NCBI GenBank assembly: GCA_025965895.1
Contig: JAOPWC010000118.1
Coordinates: forward strand, 1 to 64,000
DNA: 64,000 nucleotides
Direction of reading: 5' to 3'
Source: Mycobacterium sp.
GTDB lineage: Bacteria > Actinomycetota > Actinomycetes > Mycobacteriales > Mycobacteriaceae
Under the pieces are notes generated by a model. That model made no database searches, was not told the DNA's origin, and saw only the letters and a program-made list of their open reading frames with translations. Made by a program: the position numbers and the translations under genes. Shown here piece after piece: positions 26,675 to 35,943 of this stretch; the first letter of the stretch is position 1; each line of letters begins with the position of its first letter.

Positions 26675-27718
26675 TCAGAGCAGGCCGCGCGCACCGTGCG
26701 GCGGCAGGTCGAGGTAGGTCAGCACGCCGGGCCGCGCCTCGCAGACGGTGGGGATGGCATTGGTGACCGGGGTTACAGCGACGATGTAGCCGGCGTGAGT
26801 GGTGTCCCCAAAATCCGAGGTGAGCCGCATATCGACCGTGATGTTGGGCTCGCCCTCCACGATGACCCGATAGACGTCCTCCAGACCGTGTTCCGGGAAG
26901 TCTTCGCGGCGCAGCTTGGTGATGTGCTCGATCACGATGCGTGGCTCACCGTCGACGAGCCCCCTGATCGAGAAGGACATGCCGGAAACGGTGCCCTTGG
27001 CGATGCGGCCGGAGGCGATGTCGAAATCCTGGTCGGCGTAGATCACGCGGTGGGCCTCATCGATGCCGTCGAGCGCCACCCCCATCGCGTCAGCGAGCAT
27101 CGCGACGCTGGAACCCCAGATGCTTGCAGTCACGCCGGGTGCAAGGATCATCGAGGACGACGTATCGGGCTTGCCGAACCCGTACAAGTCGAGCTGCGGG
27201 TTGTTCCACGGGCCGTAGTTGTAGATCTCGAACAGCTTGACCGAGCGCACCTGCTGGGCGACCGTCAGCGGTGCAAGCGCCAGTCCGAATCCCGCCCAAC
27301 CAGGATCTCCTCCGCTGGTGTAGAAGGAGGTGCCCCCTGCCAGGCAGGCCTCGTGCAGACGGTCATAGACGTTCCCGTCCTTCGCCTTCGGGTAGACGAG
27401 AGCCGGATCGGATACGTTGACGACGTTCTTGCCCGCACGCAGCATGCGAATACTGTCCTCGACGACCTGATCTTCTCGGCCCATGCTGTTGGCGGCATAG
27501 CAGATGCAGTCGGCATCGCCGTTGATGAGCGCGTCGGAGTCCTGCGTCGCCTCAAGTCCGATCGGCGCGATACCGGAAAGCTCGCCCACGTCGCATCCCG
27601 CCTTCTCCGGGGAGGACACCCATGCGCCGACCAGGTCGAGATCGGGGTGCCGGAGAATGCTCTGCACGGCAAGGGTTCCCAGATTGCCTGTGCCCCACTG
27701 GACGACGTTGTAGCGCAT
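26675..27718 (-). CDS. NAD(P)-binding dehydrogenase, diaminopentanoate dehydrogenase-like
   Basis: 347 residues. The N-terminus YNVVQWGTGNLGTLAVQSIL is a Rossmann motif of the DapB/diaminopentanoate dehydrogenase group, and CICYAANSMGREDQVVED and GKNVVNVSDPALVYP follow as in that family. A central GGDPGW and YNYGPWNNPQ block is common in many mycobacterial members found beside P450 and amidohydrolase genes. The natural substrate in these settings is not known. It lies 40 bases after a CoA ligase on the same strand, so it probably oxidises or reduces an intermediate of the same route. The amino-acid specificity of the name-giving enzyme should not be assumed. Confidence 0.78.
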   Translation of the reverse strand: MRYNVVQWGTGNLGTLAVQSILRHPDLDLVGAWVSSPEKAGCDVGELSGIAPIGLEATQDSDALINGDADCICYAANSMGREDQVVEDSIRMLRAGKNVVNVSDPALVYPKAKDGNVYDRLHEACLAGGTSFYTSGGDPGWAGFGLALAPLTVAQQVRSVKLFEIYNYGPWNNPQLDLYGFGKPDTSSSMILAPGVTASIWGSSVAMLADAMGVALDGIDEAHRVIYADQDFDIASGRIAKGTVSGMSFSIRGLVDGEPRIVIEHITKLRREDFPEHGLEDVYRVIVEGEPNITVDMRLTSDFGDTTHAGYIVAVTPVTNAIPTVCEARPGVLTYLDLPPHGARGLL

Positions 27719-27757
27719 GCTCGGTCTCCGATCAGATCGGCGCTGGTTTGCCCACGG

Positions 27758-29374
27758 TCAATCGGCCGTCAACACGCGGGCGAGTCCCTGGCGGTCGATC
27801 TTTCCCGTCGCGAGCATGGGTAGGTCGGCCTCGGCGATGATGCGAATGACGCTGGGGACTTTGAACGACGACAAATTCCGCCGCGCATGGGCGCGCACGG
27901 CGTCGCCGGACAGGTCCGCGCCGCGGCACGGGACGACCGCGGCCGCGACCACTTCTCCCCGAACGGGGTGGGGCAAGCCGACCACGAAGCTGTGCAGCAC
28001 GTCCGGCATCGCATCGAGCACAGACTCGACTTCGGCGGGGGAGACGTTCGATCCCGCGGTTTTGATAAGCGTGCTGGCGCGCCCGGTGAAGTGCAGGTGG
28101 CCGGCTTCGTCGAACCATCCCCGGTCGCCGGTGGCATACCAGCCGTCGGCGGTGAAGACCTCGTGCCGTTCGTGTTTGTAGAGCCGGTCCATCAGGATCG
28201 CTCCGCGCACCTGGATCTCGCCCTCGTCGCCGACGGGAAGTTCGGCGACCGAGTCGGGGTCGACGATCCGGTGCGCCACGACATCGGGCAGCGGAATCCC
28301 GAAAGAGCCGCGCCGGTCTGGCGACAGCGGGGTGTCGGGTACCTCCGCCATGGTGTGCGGGCCCCCGGTCTCGGTCATGCCGAGCATGTTGGGCATCAAG
28401 TCCGGCTCGCTGGGGCGCCGCCCGGGGGGAAGAGCCTGCAGCATCGTGCCGCCCCGCACGCTGGACAGATCGCGTTTGGCGAAGTCGGGATGATCGGCCA
28501 TGGCGCGGCTGGCCTGCGCCCAGCAGGAGATGAACGTCGCCCGCTCCCGCTCCAAAAGCTCCAGCGTTTTGCCAGGTTCGAACACGTCTTGGGCGAGCAC
28601 GGCTGCGCCGGTGGAAAGTGCCTGCAGAACAACCATTGTCAGACCGCCCACCCAGAAGAACGGCATCGGCGAGTAGATGCGGTCCGTTGAGGTGACGCCG
28701 CGATGCCGCGCCAGGATGTAGGCGTGGCGGACCAGGCTGCCGTGGGTGTGCACGACCGATTTCGGTTGCGCGGTGGTCCCGGACGTGGTGACGACAACCA
28801 GGTCGTCTGCCGGCCCGACGTCCTTCTGAGCCGTACGTGCCAGCGGCATAGCCGCTTTGGTGGCAGTAGGCCAGGGAGATACCCACGACTGGTGCGACGC
28901 AGGCCAGACGTGCACGCGGCGCAGGTACGGCGTTTCCGTCAGGGCGATGTCGGGGCCGCTGTCGGCCAGGCCAGGCAGGGCGTCGGCCATCCGCTCGACC
29001 AGGTCGCGATCGGCGATCGAGCGGCCCATCAGCACCAGCTGGGTATCGGTGTGCCGGAGCAGCCTGGCGAGTTCAGCGCCGGGCGCAAAGGTCGACAGCG
29101 GCACCGTCAGTGCGCCGATGCGCGCCGCGGCGAGCCAGGCGATCAGCCATTGGGCACAATTGGGGAACAGGATACCCACCCTTGTGCCCTTGCCCACTCC
29201 GGAAGCCAGCAGCGCATCGGCCAGCCCCAGCGACTGGGCGTCGGCTTCGGTGAAGCTCAGCCGCTCATGGTCGGTGACCAGAAATTCGCTGTCCGGCTCG
29301 GCGCGGCGTAACGCCAGGAGCTCTGGGATGCTGGCCGGGATGTCAGGTGGTGCGGTGGTGTCCACCCGGGCCAT
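27758..29374 (-). CDS. Acyl-CoA ligase (AMP-forming, ANL family)
   Basis: 538 residues from ATG 29374, which overlaps the P450 stop (TAATG). Motifs are VVTTSGTTAQPKSVVHTHG near residue 187, MLGMTETGGPH near 330, GDRGWFDEAGHLHFTGRAST near 425, the hinge IKTAGSNVSPAEVE near 447, and the lysine in LATGKIDRQGL near 525. The N-terminal part of the upstream open frame is P450 sequence in another phase and is not part of this protein. It would activate a carboxylic acid made by the neighbouring P450 and amidohydrolase. Confidence 0.87.
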   Translation of the reverse strand: MARVDTTAPPDIPASIPELLALRRAEPDSEFLVTDHERLSFTEADAQSLGLADALLASGVGKGTRVGILFPNCAQWLIAWLAAARIGALTVPLSTFAPGAELARLLRHTDTQLVLMGRSIADRDLVERMADALPGLADSGPDIALTETPYLRRVHVWPASHQSWVSPWPTATKAAMPLARTAQKDVGPADDLVVVTTSGTTAQPKSVVHTHGSLVRHAYILARHRGVTSTDRIYSPMPFFWVGGLTMVVLQALSTGAAVLAQDVFEPGKTLELLERERATFISCWAQASRAMADHPDFAKRDLSSVRGGTMLQALPPGRRPSEPDLMPNMLGMTETGGPHTMAEVPDTPLSPDRRGSFGIPLPDVVAHRIVDPDSVAELPVGDEGEIQVRGAILMDRLYKHERHEVFTADGWYATGDRGWFDEAGHLHFTGRASTLIKTAGSNVSPAEVESVLDAMPDVLHSFVVGLPHPVRGEVVAAAVVPCRGADLSGDAVRAHARRNLSSFKVPSVIRIIAEADLPMLATGKIDRQGLARVLTAD

Positions 29375-30615
29375 TAGCCGACGTGCACCGGAATGTTGGA
29401 GTAGCCGGCCACGTTGGCCATCGTGACCCGGCGCAGCCCGTCGGTGTCGACTTCGAAGCGGGGCCACCGCTCCCGCAACTGCGCGAAGGCCACTCTGCTT
29501 TCGAGGCGGGCGAGCCAGGCGCCCAGGCAGCTGTGCGAGCCGTATCCGAACGCCAGTGTGGTGGCGCCACCGCGGGTGATGAGAAACTCGTCCGGCCGGT
29601 CGTAGGCCCGCGGGTCGCGGGTGGCGGCGCCGGTGACAAGCAGAGTCGGCGAGCCTTCCGGGATGGTTCCCCCGTCCAGGACGACCTCGCAGGTGGTGAA
29701 GCGGCCCTGATATTGCGAGGGCGGGTGCAGCCGCAGCATCTCCTCGATCGCACCGGGAATCAGTCCGGGATCCTCGAGCACCATCTGCCACTGGTCGGGG
29801 TTGCGGTGAAAGTCGAGGACGCCGTTGCCGACCAGCTTCGTCACAGTCTCACTGCCGGCGGCGGCGATCAGGACCGTGAACGTGGCGATGTCATCGTCGG
29901 TGAGCCGCTGCGTCACTCCGGTGTCGTCCTCGTAGGACGCAGTGACCAGCCTGCTGATGATCAAATCGTCAGGGTTGCGCCGCTTCTCACGGGCCAACTC
30001 CAACAGGTAGTCGTGCATCAGCCCCGAGGCCGCCACGCCGCTTTCGGTGGTGTTCGGGTTGTTCTCCTCACGATGCAGGAACTCGTCGGTCCACAACCGG
30101 ATCTGTTGCCGTTCCCCTTCGGGCACGCCGAGCATCGAGGAGATGATTTCCACCGGGAACAGCGCCGCGAAGTCAGCCACGATGTCGAAGTCGCTCTTGC
30201 CCATCAGCCCGTCGAGGTAAGAGCTGACCACCTCCGTCACCAGTGGTTCCAGATTGGCGATCGCCGCCCGGGTGAACACCTGGCGAACCAGCGTCCGCAG
30301 CCGGTCGTGTTCGGGGGGATCCATCATGATCATCATGTTGGTGTCGAAGCGCTGCCCCAGCGACAGCGCGTCCAGCGTGACCCCGTAGGCGCTGCTGAAC
30401 GTCTTCCAGTCCCGATGCGCGGCAACCACATCCTTGTGGCGGGTCAAGGCATAGAAACGCCACCTGTCGCTGTAGTAGACGGGTGCCGCGTCGCGCATCC
30501 ACCGGTATGTCTCGTAGGGGTCATCGAAGAAGACGTCGGAGTACGGGTTGAACTCCATGTCGGTTCGCTGTTGCGAACTCGCGGTGGCCGACGGTGCACT
30601 CGGATCCGTTGCCAT
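29374..30615 (-). CDS. Cytochrome P450 monooxygenase
   Basis: 413 residues of normal bacterial P450 length. The heme-thiolate motif is FGYGSHSCLGAWLARLE, with the cysteine near residue 363. The oxygen-binding I-helix reads IAAAGSETVTKLVG near 245, and the K-helix ExxR is EEMLR. It starts one base after the stop of the upstream amidohydrolase and overlaps the ligase start, giving a tight operon. No redox partner is encoded next to it. The small ferredoxin at 45594 and the FprB-type reductase are the nearest candidates. Hydroxylation of a non-polar ring or side chain is expected from the context. Confidence 0.92.
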   Translation of the reverse strand: MATDPSAPSATASSQQRTDMEFNPYSDVFFDDPYETYRWMRDAAPVYYSDRWRFYALTRHKDVVAAHRDWKTFSSAYGVTLDALSLGQRFDTNMMIMMDPPEHDRLRTLVRQVFTRAAIANLEPLVTEVVSSYLDGLMGKSDFDIVADFAALFPVEIISSMLGVPEGERQQIRLWTDEFLHREENNPNTTESGVAASGLMHDYLLELAREKRRNPDDLIISRLVTASYEDDTGVTQRLTDDDIATFTVLIAAAGSETVTKLVGNGVLDFHRNPDQWQMVLEDPGLIPGAIEEMLRLHPPSQYQGRFTTCEVVLDGGTIPEGSPTLLVTGAATRDPRAYDRPDEFLITRGGATTLAFGYGSHSCLGAWLARLESRVAFAQLRERWPRFEVDTDGLRRVTMANVAGYSNIPVHVG

Positions 30616-30616
30616 C

Positions 30617-31801
30617 TCAGGCGTCGACCCGCATCATGTTCGACAGCGTGCCGCCCATCACCATGGCCATCTCGTCGTCGCTCAGCTCCGGGTGATGCTC
30701 GGCGTAGCTGAGCGGATCGGCCAGGCCTTCGGGGTGTGGGTAATCAGAGCCGAAGAACAGGTGGTCGACCGGCACCAGCTTCGCCAGCTCGGCCACGTTC
30801 TCCTCCCAGAACGGGTTGAAGTACACGCAGCGCTGGATCGCCTCGAGCGGATCCTCGGCGTACAGCTGCGGCATCTTCTTGCGGGTATCCGCAAGGTTCT
30901 CCAAAAGCCTCGGCAGCCAGCTCGTTCCGTTCTCCACCATCGCCACGCGCAACTCCGGGAAGCGGGTCAGCAGGCCGTGGCACGCCAGGGCGGCGACAGC
31001 GTCCTCGGCCGGGTTGCGGGCCAGGCTGTAGTAAGAGCGGAACGGTGACGGCTGGAAGGGTCGGAATTCGCCGGCGCCCTCCCAGTCGTTGGCGTATCTG
31101 GAGTAGCCGCTGTCGGATGCGTGCATGACCACGGCCACACCGGTCTCGGCGATCCGCTTCCAGAACGGATCGAACTCGGGCAGCGCGAACGACCGCGAAC
31201 CGCGGGGCCCCGGCACCGGCGCCGGCCGGATCAGCACCGCCCGCGCGCCGCGTTCCAGCACCCAGTCGAGCTCCTCGATCGCCTTCTCGACGATCGGCAG
31301 CGTGATGATCGGTGTGGTGAAGATGCGTTCCTTGTAGTCGAAGGACCATGTCTCGTGCAGCCACTGGTTGAGGGCGTGGATGATCGCGTGGGTCGCCTCC
31401 GGGTGGTCGCGGAAGCGTTCCTCCACGAGGCTGGCCAGCGTCGGATACATCATCGACTTGTCGACGCCCTGCTCGTCCAGCAGCGCCAGACGCGGGCCGG
31501 GTTCGCGGAAAGCGTCAGTCGAGCGGATCGGTTTCCCGAGAATCTCGCGGTGCGGCTTGCCTTCCGGGTTGCCGTGGCGGAAGTAATCCTCCTGCGCGCC
31601 CGGCGCGGCGACCACGTCGAAGGTGGGGTTGGGGATGTAGTCGCTGATCTGGCCCATCGTGGCGATCTTGGTACGCCCATCGACCTCGACATACCGGATC
31701 GCACCCTGATAGTCGGGCGGAAGGAACTTGGTCAACGCCTCACGAGTCTCGTACATGTGGTTGTCGCCGTCGAAGACCGGAAATCCCAACTTCTCTGCCA
31801 T
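30617..31801 (-). CDS. Amidohydrolase family protein (Amidohydrolase_2, ACMSD-like)
   Basis: 394 residues from ATG 31801, which has GAGGAGGAG upstream. The metal-binding start reads FPVFDGDNHMYE (a DxDxH variant) near residue 7. VMHASDSGYSRYANDWEG near 220 supplies the central histidine. The late FFGSDYPHPEG near 345 carries the conserved aspartate. Members of this family decarboxylate or hydrolyse ring-cleavage products and related acids. It is the first gene of the 31801-26177 operon and faces an inverted-repeat region shared with the divergent acyl-CoA dehydrogenase pair. A second member sits at 45859. Confidence 0.85.
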   Translation of the reverse strand: MAEKLGFPVFDGDNHMYETREALTKFLPPDYQGAIRYVEVDGRTKIATMGQISDYIPNPTFDVVAAPGAQEDYFRHGNPEGKPHREILGKPIRSTDAFREPGPRLALLDEQGVDKSMMYPTLASLVEERFRDHPEATHAIIHALNQWLHETWSFDYKERIFTTPIITLPIVEKAIEELDWVLERGARAVLIRPAPVPGPRGSRSFALPEFDPFWKRIAETGVAVVMHASDSGYSRYANDWEGAGEFRPFQPSPFRSYYSLARNPAEDAVAALACHGLLTRFPELRVAMVENGTSWLPRLLENLADTRKKMPQLYAEDPLEAIQRCVYFNPFWEENVAELAKLVPVDHLFFGSDYPHPEGLADPLSYAEHHPELSDDEMAMVMGGTLSNMMRVDA

Positions 31802-31832
31802 CGCGCTCCTCCTCACTCCGGCTACGCCCACT

Positions 31833-31902
31833 GCACCTAACATATGGTCGCAACGCTGCATTGCAGAATGTCCTGTGTGCGTTTGACTCTAACATTAGGT
31901 GC
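31833..31902. promoter_or_regulatory. Widely spaced inverted copies GCACCTAA / TTAGGTGC in a divergent promoter region
   Basis: GCACCTAA (31833-31840) and its exact reverse complement TTAGGTGC (31895-31902) flank the region between the amidohydrolase operon and the divergent acyl-CoA dehydrogenase pair. The match extends imperfectly beyond eight bases (CATA against ACA). A small palindrome CTGCATTGCAG lies between them at 31856-31866. Two half-operators bound by one regulator would explain the layout. Confidence 0.4.
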
Positions 31903-32029
31903 GTAAGAAGAGAACTTGCCTTTACTTTTTAGCGCTCCACCGCTACGCAACAGTAAGGTGCTCTTTGTGACAGCTCCGCCACTGACGTTAGGGCGTGCGA
32001 TCACCGCGAGAAACTGAGGAGGAGCCGGT

Positions 32030-33055
32030 GTGGATCTGCATCTGAGCCAGGAGCAGCGGGCGGCGAGCGAGACATTCGCGGCGCTGTTCCGCAAGGAGTC
32101 GACGCCCCAGCGGGTCCGCAGTGCGGAGTCGTCCGGTCTGGATATGGCTTTGTGGCGGCGCTACGCAGACGTCGAGGCGTTGGGGATCGGCGTGCCATCG
32201 GAGTACGGGGGCGCCGACGGCGGCCTTCTGGAGTTGACGCTGGTGGCCGAGGAGGCAGGCCGTCGTCTCGCCGCGATCCCGATCGCAGAGACCGCGGCCG
32301 CGGCACGGCTCCTGGGTCGCCTGCAAGAAAAAGAACTGCTGGGCCCGATCTTGACCGGATCGATCATCGTGTCGCTGGCCACGCGCAGCGGACCGGTGCG
32401 CGACCAACTTCTCGTCGACGGGGCGATCGCGGACGCGGTACTGGCTTTCGACGGCCAGTCTCTGCGCTACGTGGTGAGGCCGGACGGGCAGCCCACGATT
32501 CCACGGCGCAACCTGGGCGGCCTAGCGCTGGCTCGATGGGACCCTCACGGCGACAGCCGTTCGCTCGCCGGAGGCGAGCAGGCTCGGGGCGAGTTCGCCG
32601 CGGCTCTTGATGAGGTCCGCGTGCTGCGGGCGGCGGCGCTGATCGGGCTGGCCGAGGAGGCCGTCAGCATCGGTGCCGAATACGCCAAAGTGCGCCACGC
32701 GTTCGGGCAACCGATCGGGATGTACCAGGCGGTGGCCCACCCCTTCGCGGACGCTCTGAGCGCCCTGGACGGGGCCCAACTGCTGGTCCGCAAAGCGTGT
32801 TGGGCATTGGACAGCGGGCAGGCCGACGGGCCGGCGCTTGCCTCGATGGCCTTCGTCTTCGCCGCCGAGACGGCTTATCAGGCGACTCAACACAGCCTTC
32901 ACGTCCACGGCGGCTATGGCTTCACCGAGGAGTACGACATCCAGCTCTACTACCGGCGGGCCAAGGCATGGGCGGTCGCGTTCGCCGATCCGCGACGCGA
33001 GCTGCTCCTCCTCGCGGATAAACGCTTCGGCCCCGTTCTCGCGAAAGGTCGCTGA
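32030..33055 (+). CDS. Acyl-CoA dehydrogenase, beta-type subunit of a pair
   Basis: 341 residues from GTG 32030 with GAGGAGGAG upstream. It starts like other members (DLHLSQEQRAASETFAALFR) but has no clear TEPxAGSD loop. The second half shows EYAKVRHAFGQPIGMYQAVAH near residue 215 and HVHGGYGFTEEYDIQLYYRRAKA near 295. The short, loop-less form is that of the smaller partner in heteromeric acyl-CoA dehydrogenases. The following gene, three bases away, is a full-length alpha type. This is the second such pair in the window. Confidence 0.83.
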   Translation: MDLHLSQEQRAASETFAALFRKESTPQRVRSAESSGLDMALWRRYADVEALGIGVPSEYGGADGGLLELTLVAEEAGRRLAAIPIAETAAAARLLGRLQEKELLGPILTGSIIVSLATRSGPVRDQLLVDGAIADAVLAFDGQSLRYVVRPDGQPTIPRRNLGGLALARWDPHGDSRSLAGGEQARGEFAAALDEVRVLRAAALIGLAEEAVSIGAEYAKVRHAFGQPIGMYQAVAHPFADALSALDGAQLLVRKACWALDSGQADGPALASMAFVFAAETAYQATQHSLHVHGGYGFTEEYDIQLYYRRAKAWAVAFADPRRELLLLADKRFGPVLAKGR

Positions 33056-33058
33056 GCA

Positions 33059-34225
33059 ATGGACTTCACCGAACCCGCCAACTGGACCCGAATCCGGCGT
33101 GACGCCGAGGAGTTCATCGCGCAACACGTCACCCGTGAGGTGATCGAGAACGAACGTCGAACCGGAGACGGCGTCGACCGGGAGCTGACGCGCAAGCTCG
33201 GGGAGCGCGGATGGGCCGCGCCGATGTGGCCGGCCGGGGAAGGCGGCGCCGGGCTGGATCAGTTCGAGGCGGGCGTGCTGTTGAACACCCTGCGTCGGGG
33301 AGGCGTCCCGACGACCGGGTTCGGTACCACGTTGCTGCCGGCCAACGCGATCAGAGCCGCGGGTTCCGAAGAACTCAAGGCCAGGATTCTGCCGGGCGTC
33401 GCCGCGGGCGAAACACTCATCTGCCTCGGCTACACCGAGCCGGCCGGAGGATCAGACGTCTTCGCCTGCGCGACACGCTCGGAGCGCGACGGTGACGACT
33501 GGATTGTCAACGGTCAGAAGATCTTCACCACCTTCGCGCACGTGGCTGACTACTGCTTTCTGCTCACCCGATCGCAGGCAGGGTCGGTCGGCACCCGCGG
33601 TCTGACGATGCTGCTGGTGCCGCTGGATTCGCCGGGCATCGAAATCCGGGCGGTGCACACCATGGGCCACGAGCGCACCAACGTCGTGTTCTACACCGAC
33701 GTGCGGGTCGCCGATGCGAACCGGGTCGGCGAGGCGGATCAGGGCTTTTCGGTGATGCGGGCCGCGCTGGAGGCCGAGCAGAACGTGGCGCCGGGGGCAC
33801 GGACACGATGGATCTCGACCGATGCGCTCGAGTTCGCCCGCACCCAGCGCGGACCAGATGGCACCCCGTTGGTCGACGACCCGCTGGTCCGGGAGCGCCT
33901 GGCGCGAATGGCGATGGAAGCCGAGGTCGCGGACCTGCTCGACTTGCGGGTGGCCTTCCTGGACGCCGACGGCGAAAAGCCGGGGCCGGTGTCGGCGCTG
34001 TTCGGGCCGGAAAGCTACGTCCGTGCGTCCGCCGCCGCGATCGACATGGCAGGAACCATTGGGTTGCTCGACTGGACCGACCCCGAGGCTCCCGTCGACG
34101 GCAGCATGGACGCGCACTATCGCAGCGCGGTCGCGACCACCATCTATGGCGGTTCCAGCGAGGTGCTGCGCAGCCTGATCGTCGAGAACCGGCTCGGTCT
34201 GCCGCGCAGTCGTCCCCGACGGTGA
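33059..34225 (+). CDS. Acyl-CoA dehydrogenase, alpha-type subunit of a pair
   Basis: 388 residues. It shows LICLGYTEPAGGSDVFACAT near residue 120, the classical FAD/substrate loop, VNGQKIFTTFAHVADYCFL near 150, and the C-terminal IYGGSSEVLRSLIVENRLGLPR. As in the other alpha-type members here, glycine replaces the YEGT glutamate. It follows the beta-type gene by three bases, so the order in this pair is beta then alpha, the reverse of the other two. It ends convergently, six bases from an SDR gene. Confidence 0.87.
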   Translation: MDFTEPANWTRIRRDAEEFIAQHVTREVIENERRTGDGVDRELTRKLGERGWAAPMWPAGEGGAGLDQFEAGVLLNTLRRGGVPTTGFGTTLLPANAIRAAGSEELKARILPGVAAGETLICLGYTEPAGGSDVFACATRSERDGDDWIVNGQKIFTTFAHVADYCFLLTRSQAGSVGTRGLTMLLVPLDSPGIEIRAVHTMGHERTNVVFYTDVRVADANRVGEADQGFSVMRAALEAEQNVAPGARTRWISTDALEFARTQRGPDGTPLVDDPLVRERLARMAMEAEVADLLDLRVAFLDADGEKPGPVSALFGPESYVRASAAAIDMAGTIGLLDWTDPEAPVDGSMDAHYRSAVATTIYGGSSEVLRSLIVENRLGLPRSRPRR

Positions 34226-34231
34226 CGCGGG

Positions 34232-35026
34232 TCAAAGGAAGTCGCTGCCGCCGTCCACGTTGAGGTGCGCACCGGTCATATAACCGTTGCTGCGCGAGGC
34301 GCAGAACGCGATCACTGCGGCGACCTCTTGGGGCAGGCCGAGACGGCCCAGGTCCACCGACATGCCGTGGCCGCGTTGCAGCAGCCGGAAGGCCGCGACG
34401 GGGTCTTCGATGTCGACTCCGGCGGAGGCGAGCACGGGTCGCGCCCAGTCGGTGAGGATCGGACCCGGCGCTACCGCATTCACCAGGATGCCGTCGGGTG
34501 CCAGCGAGCGGGCGAGATTCTTCGTGACGGACAGCAGCGCGCTTTTCGCGGCGGTATAGCTCACCAGGCCCGGCGACTGGTGCTGCACCGACATCGCCGT
34601 CACGTTGACGATCCGTGCCCAGTCCGCGGCGCGCAGCAGAGGCAGCGCCGCTCTCACGCAGCGCACAGCCGAGATCACGCCTTGGTCGAAGGCGTCCGCC
34701 CAATCGGCGTCGTTGAGATCCTCAAACCGTCCCGCTCCGCCTGGCCCGGCGGGGTTGATCAGCACATTTAGCGCGCCCCAGCGCGCGCGGACCTCTTCGA
34801 AGACGCCCTCGATGTCGGACACCGACGCCAGATCCGCCGGCAACGGCAGCACCTCGGGACTACCGGCGGCCGCCGCGGCCTCGGCGGCTTCCTTCAGCCG
34901 GGCCTTGTCCCTGCCGATGACGCCGACCCGGCAGCCTTCGCGGGCCAGACACACCGCGGTCGCCAGTCCGATACCGCGGGTGCCGCCGGTTACCATCGCC
35001 GTCGCGCCGGCCAATCCGAGATCCAC
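34232..35026 (-). CDS. Short-chain dehydrogenase/reductase
   Basis: 264 residues with TAMVTGGTRGIGLATAVCLA at the N-terminus, the serine in NVTAMSVQHQSPG near residue 140, YTAAKSA (YxxxK) near 155, and the C-terminal TGAHLNVDGGSDFL. The usual NAG is NPAG here (VLINPAGPGG). GVIGRDKARL after the second strand suggests NADP use. It follows another SDR on the same strand with a nine-base gap, so the two are co-transcribed and may act on successive hydroxyl groups. Confidence 0.84.
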   Translation of the reverse strand: MDLGLAGATAMVTGGTRGIGLATAVCLAREGCRVGVIGRDKARLKEAAEAAAAAGSPEVLPLPADLASVSDIEGVFEEVRARWGALNVLINPAGPGGAGRFEDLNDADWADAFDQGVISAVRCVRAALPLLRAADWARIVNVTAMSVQHQSPGLVSYTAAKSALLSVTKNLARSLAPDGILVNAVAPGPILTDWARPVLASAGVDIEDPVAAFRLLQRGHGMSVDLGRLGLPQEVAAVIAFCASRSNGYMTGAHLNVDGGSDFL

Positions 35027-35035
35027 GTTGGCCGA

Positions 35036-35800
35036 TTACTTCGGGGCGAAGCGCTGGCCGGCGTCGAGGCGCACCGTGCCGCCGTTGAGCATCTGGTTCT
35101 CGACGATCGCGACGGCGAGGGCCGCGTACTCGTCCGGTCGGCCCATGCGTCGCGGGAACGCCGCGTCACGGGTGAGTGCGGCGGCCATGTCATCGGGAAT
35201 GGCAGAGGTGATCCCCGTCGCGAACAGGCTCGGCGCGATCGCCGTGACCCGGATGCCCAGGCTGCCCAGATCGCGCGCCATCGTCAGCGCCATCCCCGCA
35301 ATGCCCGCCTTGGCGGCGGTGTAGGCGACTTGCCCGATCTGGCCTTCGAACGCCGCGATCGACGAGGTGTTGACGATGACACCGCGCTCACCGTCGTCGG
35401 GTTCGTTGCGGCTCATGTGCCAGGCCTGCAGGCGGTTCAGGTTGAAGGTGCCGATCAGGTTGAGCTCGATCACGGACCTGAAGGCGTCCAGTGAGTGCGG
35501 TCCGGTCTTGCTCAATGTGCGCTGCGAGATTCCCCCGCCGGCGGTGTTCACGGCGATGTGCATGGCGCCCAGCTCGTCGACCGCCGCCTGCAGCGCCTGC
35601 TCGGCGCTTTCAGGATCGGTCACGTCGCACGGATGAAACGACGAGCCGGCGCCCAGTTCCTTGGCGACGGCGAGCCCGTCGGAGCTCGCCAGGTCGAGGA
35701 TTGCCACCTGTGCACCCTGTGCAGCCAGCCGCTCCGCGGTCGCCCGCCCCATGCCCGACGCGCCACCAACAACGACTGCGATGCTGTCCTTGATCTTCAC
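35036..35800 (-). CDS. SDR, 3-hydroxyacyl-CoA dehydrogenase type II-like
   Basis: 254 residues. The signatures are AVVVGGASGMGRATAERLAAQG and AILDLASSDG, with an aspartate that points to NAD. NTAGGG is near residue 86, followed by the serine in NTSSIAAFEG near 145 and YTAAKAG near 158. The combination of GGASGMGRA and the long insertion before the serine resembles HSD10-type 3-hydroxyacyl-CoA or hydroxysteroid dehydrogenases. It heads a two-gene SDR unit divergent from the DUF35-thiolase operon, consistent with oxidising a 3-hydroxyacyl-CoA before retro-aldol or thiolytic cleavage. Confidence 0.83.
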   Translation of the reverse strand: MKIKDSIAVVVGGASGMGRATAERLAAQGAQVAILDLASSDGLAVAKELGAGSSFHPCDVTDPESAEQALQAAVDELGAMHIAVNTAGGGISQRTLSKTGPHSLDAFRSVIELNLIGTFNLNRLQAWHMSRNEPDDGERGVIVNTSSIAAFEGQIGQVAYTAAKAGIAGMALTMARDLGSLGIRVTAIAPSLFATGITSAIPDDMAAALTRDAAFPRRMGRPDEYAALAVAIVENQMLNGGTVRLDAGQRFAPK

Positions 35801-35943
35801 CCGAACCCGTCACCCCATATTCTTTTGCCGATGTGATACCCGACTATTGAGAGCGTCACTGTACATCGCAGTAGACTGAGCCACTACATAGAGGTGTACG
35901 TTGACAGCGGCGCGAGAAGATTATCCGCTCTTTCGGAGGTGTA

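Noticed and set aside
27732..28886. 384-codon minus-strand frame overlapping the ligase in another phase
   Set aside because: Out-of-phase reading of the CoA ligase with a composition rich in arginine and alanine.
35825..35940. GTACAT and GTGTAC as an inverted operator upstream of the DUF35-thiolase gene
   Set aside because: The arms are short, imperfect and widely spaced; chance is the simpler explanation.
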